Part shown: one piece after another, positions 58,959 to 64,000 of the stretch | How the letters are laid out: each line of letters starts with the position of its first letter | Numbering within the stretch: the stretch's first letter is position 1 | Assembly (NCBI GenBank): GCA_902496455.1 | Contig: CABVAY010000001.1 | Location: forward strand, 62,001-126,000 | Reading direction: 5' to 3' | DNA length: 64,000 nt | Origin: an uncultured Collinsella sp. | GTDB lineage: Bacteria; Actinomycetota; Coriobacteriia; Coriobacteriales; Coriobacteriaceae | Position numbers and translations under genes: made by a program | The notes under the pieces: model-generated | Databases searched by the model: none | What the model was told of the DNA's origin: nothing | Seen by the model: the letters and a program-made list of their open reading frames with translations, nothing else

Positions 58959-59615
58959 GTGAACGAGACCGTACGTCGCTTTTTGCCGATGGTCGATTTC
59001 CTGGAGCAGATACTCGGTAAGAACAGCGAAATCGTGCTGCACGATTTCTCGGATCCCGACCACGCCATCGTCGATATTCGCAACGGCATCGTGAGCGGCC
59101 GCAAGGTCGGCGGCCCCGCCACCGATCTGGCACTCAAGATCATGCACGACGCCAAGTATCGCGACCTGCCGTTTATTACGGGCTACGAGGGGCGCGGTGC
59201 CGGTGGCAAGACGCTGGAGTCGGCGACGTACTTTATCCGCGAGAATGACGAGATCGTCGGTATGCTCTGCGTCAACACCGACCTCTCGACCGTGCGCTCC
59301 ATCAACGCCATGGCGCAGCAGCTCATGGCATGCTTCGACGCTGTGCCCAGGCAGGCGGAGCCTGCGTCTATCGAAGTCGAAAGTCTTTCGGAGTCTACAC
59401 AGGAGCTCATCGACCGCAGCATTACCGAGTTGCTGAGCGCGCGCGGGCTGGATGTAGCGTCGCTTGGTCAGAGCGACCGCGTGGACGTCATTCGCCACCT
59501 CAACGGCAACGGGGTGTTCATGCTCAAGGGAGCCGTGGCCTGCGCCGCCACCGCGCTGGGCATCTCGGAGCCCAGCGTCTACCGCTACCTGCAAAAAGTC
59601 CGCAAGGAAGGCTAA
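58959..59615 (+). CDS. YheO/DauR-like transcriptional regulator (PAS_6 + HTH_22), second arm
   Basis: 218 residues starting with GTG at 58959, chosen for AAGGAG six bases upstream; earlier ATGs in frame lack a site. PAS-like sensor: FLEQILGKNSEIVLHDFSDP, NGIVSGRKVGGPATDL and ESATYFIRENDEIVGMLCVN. Helix-turn-helix: RVDVIRHLNGNGVFMLKGAV and AATALGISEPSVYRYLQKVR. Same architecture and length as the first-arm regulator at 32.8 kb but clearly diverged. Its position suggests control of the permease-ssnA-ygfK-xdhD transcript. Confidence 0.86.
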   Translation: MNETVRRFLPMVDFLEQILGKNSEIVLHDFSDPDHAIVDIRNGIVSGRKVGGPATDLALKIMHDAKYRDLPFITGYEGRGAGGKTLESATYFIRENDEIVGMLCVNTDLSTVRSINAMAQQLMACFDAVPRQAEPASIEVESLSESTQELIDRSITELLSARGLDVASLGQSDRVDVIRHLNGNGVFMLKGAVACAATALGISEPSVYRYLQKVRKEG

Positions 59616-59671
59616 CCCGCTGATTCCTTGGGAGCGGAGGAAAACGGATCATTTTTGTCGCATCGCTTGAC

Positions 59672-59707
59672 AAAAGACCCTGCAGCTCGCACTGCAGGGT
59701 CTTTTTG
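59672..59707. terminator. Bidirectional terminator between the regulator and ridA
   Basis: AAAAGACCCTGCAG and its exact complement form a 14-bp stem with a 6-nt loop and T runs on both strands, between convergent genes. Confidence 0.92.
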
Positions 59708-59735
59708 CATGTCATGTTTAGTTGTTGCCAACGCC

Positions 59736-60113
59736 TTAGAGAGCGGCGACGACCTCGATCTCAACCAGACCGCCGGCCGGAAGGGCGGCAACCTGGAAAG
59801 CGCTGCGCGCGGGGAACGGAGCCTCGAACTTGGAGGCGTAGATCTCGTTCACGGCAGCGAAGTCGGCGATGTCGGCCAGGTAGACCGTGGTCTTGACGAC
59901 ATCGGCAAAGGTGGCGCCGGCAGCGGTCAGCAGAGCCTCGACGTTAGCAAGGGACTGCTTGGCCTGGGCCTCGACGCCCTCGGGCAGCTTGCCGGTTGCG
60001 GGGTCGATGCCCAGCTGGCCGGACAGGAACACCATGTTGCCGGTCTGGATACCGGGGGAATACGGGCCGATGGCTGCGGGTGCGTTATCGGAAGACACGA
60101 CGGTCTTGCTCAT
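59736..60113 (-). CDS. ridA: RidA family (YjgF/YER057c/UK114) protein
   Basis: 125 residues from the ATG at 60113 (AAGGAG before it). RidA proteins hydrolyse reactive enamine/imine intermediates made by PLP enzymes. MSKTVVSSDNAPAAIGPYSPG, GNMVFLSGQLGIDPATGKLP and the C-terminal PARSAFQVAALPAGGLVEIE with the catalytic arginine are all present. The nearby PLP enzyme YgeX releases such intermediates, so the location at the cluster edge may be meaningful, although RidA is also a common housekeeping protein. Confidence 0.95.
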   Translation of the reverse strand: MSKTVVSSDNAPAAIGPYSPGIQTGNMVFLSGQLGIDPATGKLPEGVEAQAKQSLANVEALLTAAGATFADVVKTTVYLADIADFAAVNEIYASKFEAPFPARSAFQVAALPAGGLVEIEVVAAL

Positions 60114-60491
60114 GTTTTTCTCCTTACGATCAGATAGAGAGCGTGAGCGCGGCGTTCGCACCGGGAGGCACAATTCGGTCTGAACACCGCGCTTGATTTG
60201 GGATAGTACTCAAGGTTTCCGCGCGATGCAAGATTATTATCACGTTGCGAGAATAATTTATCGCCCAACGGCACCTGTCGGCCGCTGAACGGCACGACCG
60301 GACGGTGAAGCTCAAAATGATCCGTTTCCCTCCGTCCCCATCGGATCAGGTAATCCATAGGGGACGGAGGGAAACGGGTCATTTTTGCTGCAAGGACTGC
60401 TGAAGACTTTATCCCGCTTGGAGCACGGGCATCGCCCGCCGCAACAGCACCACTATACTTTTGAGTATCTGAGCATTTTGAAAGGCAGGAT
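60114..60491. other. Divergent intergenic region between ridA and the U32 gene
   Basis: About 380 bp that must contain both promoters. The only strong structure is a long terminator-like hairpin at 60314-60385. No small gene was recognised. Confidence 0.5.
60314..60385. repeat. Long hairpin with 26-bp stem between divergent genes
   Basis: AAAATGATCCGTTTCCCTCC... pairs with GGGGACGGAGGGAAACGGGT... over 26 bp with one mismatch, followed by a T run on the plus strand. It lies in a region where both flanking genes start, so it is not a terminator of either known gene. A single-arm relative is at 59630-59656. Confidence 0.85.
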
Positions 60492-62987
60492 ATGACCGCA
60501 ACCGTCAGTCGAACCACCAACCGCAGACCCGAGCTTTTGGCGCCCGCCGGAGGGCCCGAGCCCTTTGCCGCCGCACTCGCCGCCGGGGCAGACGCCATCT
60601 ACTGCGGCATGGGCAGCTTCAACGCCCGCCGCAAGGCAACGAACTTTACCGACGAGGCCTTTGAGCAGGCCTGCCGCGCTGCGCACCTGGCCGGATCGCG
60701 CGTCTACGTCACGGTCAACATCGTCATCAAGCAGTCCGAGATGGGCGATGCGCTGCAACTCATCCACCGCTGCTCCACGCTAGGCGCCGATGCCTTCATT
60801 ATCCAGGACTGGGGCCTGTTCTTTGAGGTCAAGCGCACCATGCCCGGCATCGAGACGCATATCTCGACCCAAGCGAACATCCATGACGACCGCGGGACCA
60901 TCTGGTGCCGCGAGCAGGGCGCCGACCGCGTGACCCTCTCGCGCGAGCTTTCCATCGACGAGATCGCCGCCATTCACAATGCCGCACCCAACGTTGACCT
61001 GGAGGTCTTTAGCCACGGCGCCATTTGCTTTTGCTACTCGGGCCTGTGTCTGCTGTCGAGCTTTGCCATGGCGGGCCGCTCGGCCAACCGCGGCATGTGC
61101 GCCCAGCCCTGTCGCCTGCCTTACGAGCTGATCGACGAGAACGGCCGTGCGCTCTCCCCCGCCGGTCGCGAGCGTGCTCTATGCCCACGCGACACCAACA
61201 CTTCGCAGCTCGTTCGCCGTCTATATAACGCCGGAGCCGCATCGCTCAAGCTCGAGGGCCGCATGAAGGCGCCCGATTACGTATACTCCATCGTCGATGT
61301 GTACCGTCATCAGATCGATGACATGCTGGCCGGGGTCGCCGTAGATAAGGACGAGGACGCCGCTCGCCAGCGCCAACTCAAGCGCTGCTTTAACCGCGAC
61401 TTTACGCACGCCTATCAGGACGGCACCTCGGGCGACGAGATGATGAGCTACGAGCGCTCCAACAACCGCGGCCAGATTGTAGGCACGGTGCTCGGCAGCC
61501 GCCTGGCCAACCGCGATGTGCGCGGGCTCAAGCCCGACGACCGTCGTCGCCGCGCCGCCATCGCCCGCATTGAGTTGTTTGAGCCCGTGGGCAAGGGCGA
61601 CTTGTTGGAACTTCGCCACGACGACGAGTTCGACCAGTTCCTAACCACTATCGCTACCGATGATGCCGCCGCCGGTGACATCATCGAGTGCCGCGTGCCC
61701 CGCAGCATGCCCGAGGGCTGCCGCGTGCGCGTCATCCGCAGTCAGCGCGCCATCGACGCTGCCGGCGCCGCGCTCAAGCGCGACGTGCTGCGCCGCCGCG
61801 CCGTTGATGTAACCGTTGTGGCGCATCTGGGCGAGCCGTTTACCGTGACGCTCACCTGCTGCGACGACCCATCGCTCACCGCCACGGCCACGGGCTTCAC
61901 CGTCGAGGCCGCCAAGACCCGTGCGGTCGAGGCGTCCGATCTGGTTGAGCATGTGGGCCGCATGGGCTCCTCTCCCTTTGAGGCTGCGAGCTTTGAGGTG
62001 GCGCTCGATGAGGGCTGCGGCATGGGCTTCTCCGCTGTGCACAAGGTGCGTGCCGCCGCCTGCAAGGCGCTGGAGGAGGCCATTCTGGCGCCGTATGAAG
62101 GACGCGCGAAAACGCTCGAGTTGCCGGCGATTGTAACCAGTGATTCCCGCCCCACACCCGAGCACTACCGCGATGAGCCGCAGATCTGCGCCACTGTCAC
62201 CTCGCTCAAGGCCGCCGAGGCAGCTCGTGCCGAGGGCGCCACGCGCATCTACATGACCACCGACGCGCTCGATGCATCCGAGCTCTCCCCCGCCGATGCG
62301 CTTGAGCAGGGCATCGTACCCGTACTCGACGAGGTCTGCCGCGCCGTTGACCACGTCCGCGTTGACCCGTGGGTTGTTGCCGGTGCCGCGGTCGCTATTG
62401 GCAACATCTCTGAGCTTGCCCTGGCCGCTCAGGTTGGCGCCACGGCGGAGGTCCGCTCTTGCCTGCCCGTGCACAACACGCCTTGCATGGAGGCACTTGC
62501 CAAGCGCGGAGCCGGCGCGTTTTGGCTCTCGCCCGAGATCACGCTCGACGAGATCGTCTCGCTTGGCACCGCCGCGCCCGCAGCCCTGGGCATCACGGTG
62601 TTCGGCCGTCCGCGCGTTATGACGAGCGAGCACTGCATCCTGCAGGTGGCCAATGGCTGCATCCACGATTGCGCCAACTGCCGCCTGCGCGCCCGCAAGC
62701 TGTCGCTCAAGAATATCGACGGCAAGGTCATGCCCGTGCGCACCGACATCCATGGCCGCTCTCGCTTGTACGACGCCTACCCCATCGACCTCACGCCTCA
62801 GGTTCCTCAGCTGCTCGATGCCGGCGTGCGTCGTCTCATGGTGGACGGAACGCTGCTCGAAACGGATGAGATCGCCCGTGCCGTCGCTCGCGTCCGTCGC
62901 GCCGTCGAGGCAGCGCAGGCCGGCCGCAAGCCCGCCGCCCGCCTACGCGGGGCGACCTCGGGCTGCATGTTTGTGGGAATCAGCTAA
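60492..62987 (+). CDS. rlhA: U32 family protein with DUF3656, RlhA-like (23S rRNA hydroxylation)
   Basis: 831 residues. The U32 barrel begins PELLAPAGGPEPFAAALAAG with GADAIYCGMGSFNAR; the signature VFSHGAICFCYSGLCLLSSF is near residue 175, followed by cysteines in RGMCAQPCRLPY and LCPRD. The long C-terminal half (DUF3656-like region and a second repeat-like domain with ENDHCILQ-like SEHCILQVANGCIHDCANCR) matches RlhA, which hydroxylates C2501 of 23S rRNA in E. coli using an Fe-S cluster. The RluA-family gene follows 15 bp later, so two RNA-modification genes share a transcript. Paralogue of the U32 protein at 5.3-7.2 kb. Confidence 0.85.
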   Translation: MTATVSRTTNRRPELLAPAGGPEPFAAALAAGADAIYCGMGSFNARRKATNFTDEAFEQACRAAHLAGSRVYVTVNIVIKQSEMGDALQLIHRCSTLGADAFIIQDWGLFFEVKRTMPGIETHISTQANIHDDRGTIWCREQGADRVTLSRELSIDEIAAIHNAAPNVDLEVFSHGAICFCYSGLCLLSSFAMAGRSANRGMCAQPCRLPYELIDENGRALSPAGRERALCPRDTNTSQLVRRLYNAGAASLKLEGRMKAPDYVYSIVDVYRHQIDDMLAGVAVDKDEDAARQRQLKRCFNRDFTHAYQDGTSGDEMMSYERSNNRGQIVGTVLGSRLANRDVRGLKPDDRRRRAAIARIELFEPVGKGDLLELRHDDEFDQFLTTIATDDAAAGDIIECRVPRSMPEGCRVRVIRSQRAIDAAGAALKRDVLRRRAVDVTVVAHLGEPFTVTLTCCDDPSLTATATGFTVEAAKTRAVEASDLVEHVGRMGSSPFEAASFEVALDEGCGMGFSAVHKVRAAACKALEEAILAPYEGRAKTLELPAIVTSDSRPTPEHYRDEPQICATVTSLKAAEAARAEGATRIYMTTDALDASELSPADALEQGIVPVLDEVCRAVDHVRVDPWVVAGAAVAIGNISELALAAQVGATAEVRSCLPVHNTPCMEALAKRGAGAFWLSPEITLDEIVSLGTAAPAALGITVFGRPRVMTSEHCILQVANGCIHDCANCRLRARKLSLKNIDGKVMPVRTDIHGRSRLYDAYPIDLTPQVPQLLDAGVRRLMVDGTLLETDEIARAVARVRRAVEAAQAGRKPAARLRGATSGCMFVGIS

Positions 62988-63002
62988 CCGAAAGGCTAAC
63001 AC

Positions 63003-63662
63003 GTGAACGAAGAACCTCAAGCCCTCTACTGCGACGCCTGGCTCATGGCCATCGACAAGCCCGCCGGCATGATCGTCCACGGCGACGGCACCGGAGAGCG
63101 CACGCTCACCGACTACGCCAGCGACCTGCTGCTGGCGATGGGCGACGGCTTTGCCGCGACCGACATGCAGCCGCTCAACCGCTTGGACCGCAACACCACC
63201 GGCGTTGTGCTGTTTTCGCTCGACAAGCAGACGCAGCCCTCCTTTGACCAGATGGTCATCGACCACGCTTTCGAAAAGCACTATCTGGCGCTCGCCGAGG
63301 GCAAGATCGACTGGAACGAAAAGCTCATCGACAAGCCTATCGCTCGCGATCGCCACGATAGCCGCAAGATGCGTGTCGGCGCCAGCGGAAAGCCCTCTCA
63401 GACGCGCGTCAAGGTACTCAAGCGCCTTAAGAGCCGCCGAGGCCTGCCCGCGCGTTCGTATATCGATGTTGAGCTGCTCACCGGCCGCAAGCATCAGATT
63501 CGCGTGCACCTGGCCAGCGAGCGTCACCCCCTGGTTGGCGACGACCTGTACGGAACGCCGCGCCCCTGCGGCCTGATGCTCCACGCCCACAGCGTGTCCT
63601 TCACGCATCCCGTAACCGGCGAGCACATCCACATCGAAGCCCCCTGCCCCTGGGAGCCCTAA
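63003..63662 (+). CDS. RluA family pseudouridine synthase
   Basis: 219 residues. The catalytic motif is LNRLDRNTTGVVLFS (the usual HRLD with N in place of H) near residue 58-72; IDKPAGMIVHGDG near the N-terminus and LLTGRKHQIRVHLAS near residue 160 are family landmarks. No S4 domain, so a compact RluA/RluC/RluD-type or tRNA-type enzyme whose target cannot be named. Fifteen bases after the RlhA-like gene. Confidence 0.9.
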   Translation: MNEEPQALYCDAWLMAIDKPAGMIVHGDGTGERTLTDYASDLLLAMGDGFAATDMQPLNRLDRNTTGVVLFSLDKQTQPSFDQMVIDHAFEKHYLALAEGKIDWNEKLIDKPIARDRHDSRKMRVGASGKPSQTRVKVLKRLKSRRGLPARSYIDVELLTGRKHQIRVHLASERHPLVGDDLYGTPRPCGLMLHAHSVSFTHPVTGEHIHIEAPCPWEP

Positions 63663-63702
63663 AACCCGCCAAAAAGGGACAGGTTTATTTTGGCAGGTTT
63701 TA
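63662..63702 (+). terminator. Terminator after the pseudouridine synthase
   Basis: AAAACCCGCCAAAA pairs with TTTTGGCAGGTTTT (one mismatch) and contains AGGGACAGGT in the loop, similar to the loop of the terminator at 2121-2160. Confidence 0.85.
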
Positions 63703-63752
63703 TCTGGGCAAACGTCAAAACCACCACGATGGCTCAGCCGTGGCGCCAAAAC

Positions 63753-64000
63753 GTCTCGATCTGTAACAGTTAAAACCCATTTTCCGGTCTGTCTGTTACA
63801 GATCGAGACATTCGAATCCCCCTCAAGGGAAAATCTCAATCTGTAACAATAACTCGGCAAAATCGGCCCAAGATGTTACAGATTGAGATATTCGGATCCC
63901 ACCGGAGAAATCATCTCGATCTGTAACATCTGGAGCCCGCATTTTGACCTTCCTGTTACAGATTGAGACGTTATGGGACCACCGGGAAAAATATCTCAGC
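63753..64000. repeat. Array of the 57-nt palindromic element, exact 80-bp period
   Basis: Copies at 63753-63809, 63833-63889 and 63913-63969, and the beginning of a fourth at 63993. Each copy has 16-nt arms (RTCTCRATCTGTAACA and complement) and a 25-nt variable centre; 23-nt spacers with weak similarity (several contain ATTCGRATCCC) separate them. The array continues beyond the window. Two more copies are at 2167-2304. Confidence 0.93.

Noticed and set aside
63810..63825. tRNA-like TTCGAATCC sequence
   Set aside because: It belongs to the spacer of the palindromic array; no acceptor stem, anticodon arm or CCA context is present.
63753..64000. CRISPR array
   Set aside because: The units are palindromes with alternating orientation, spacers are 23 nt and weakly similar, and no cas gene is present.

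Overview
The window looks like chromosomal DNA of a high-GC gut Actinomycete of the class Coriobacteriia, most probably Collinsella. This is inferred from the ribosomal-protein and RpoA/IF-1 sequences, the high GC content, and the combination of an anaerobic purine-degradation cluster with the intergenic repeat style. No database search was possible. I found no tRNA, rRNA, CRISPR array, integrase or transposase.

Layout. 1-12.4 kb: 3' part of an FtsX-type ABC permease, agmatine deiminase, tyrS with an upstream U32 hydroxylation protein, a class A PBP, argR, a family 2 glycosyltransferase and truA. 12.5-22.2 kb, all on the minus strand: the distal spc operon plus the alpha operon (rplE-rpsZ-rpsH-rplF-rplR-rpsE-rpmD-rplO-secY-adk-map-infA-rpmJ-rpsM-rpsK-rpsD-rpoA-rplQ). 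It ends at a clear terminator and begins abruptly at rplE, without rplX or rplN. 22.5-33.4 kb: first arm of an anaerobic purine/uric-acid cluster (ygeX, ygeY, ygeW, arcC, mocA-like, hydantoinase, yqeB, xdhC on minus; yqeC and a PAS/HTH regulator on plus). 33.5-49.2 kb: an accessory island with a Pro-rich membrane protein, a DUF262/HNH protein, a type I restriction-modification operon (hsdM-hsdS-unknown-hsdR) led by a small RHH-like gene, a DEDDh exonuclease, and two AAA ATPases carrying PD-(D/E)XK-like ends. The island is full of short repeats. 49.2-60.1 kb: second arm of the purine cluster (NCS2 permease, ssnA, ygfK, an RnfB-like ferredoxin, a fused selenium-type molybdenum hydroxylase), a second PAS/HTH regulator and a RidA protein. 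60.5-63.7 kb: an RlhA-like U32 protein and an RluA-family pseudouridine synthase.

How the genes work together (inference from known families). The permease imports a purine or urate. SsnA, YgfK, the ferredoxin and the molybdenum hydroxylase carry out redox and deamination steps, with XdhC, YqeB, YqeC and the MocA-like protein maturing the molybdenum/selenium cofactor. The hydantoinase, YgeY and YgeW open and transfer ureido/carbamoyl groups, ArcC makes ATP from carbamoyl phosphate, and YgeX converts 2,3-diaminopropionate to pyruvate and ammonia. Each arm has its own YheO/DauR-like regulator.

The most unusual signals are repeats. A 57-nt palindromic element with 16-nt arms and 25-nt variable centres recurs with an 80-81 bp period at both ends of the window. 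A 67-nt palindromic element brackets xdhC/yqeB/yqeC. In the island, each AAA ATPase gene has its own repeat architecture next to its start: a 23-bp iterated array for one, a perfect 25-bp inverted repeat for the other.
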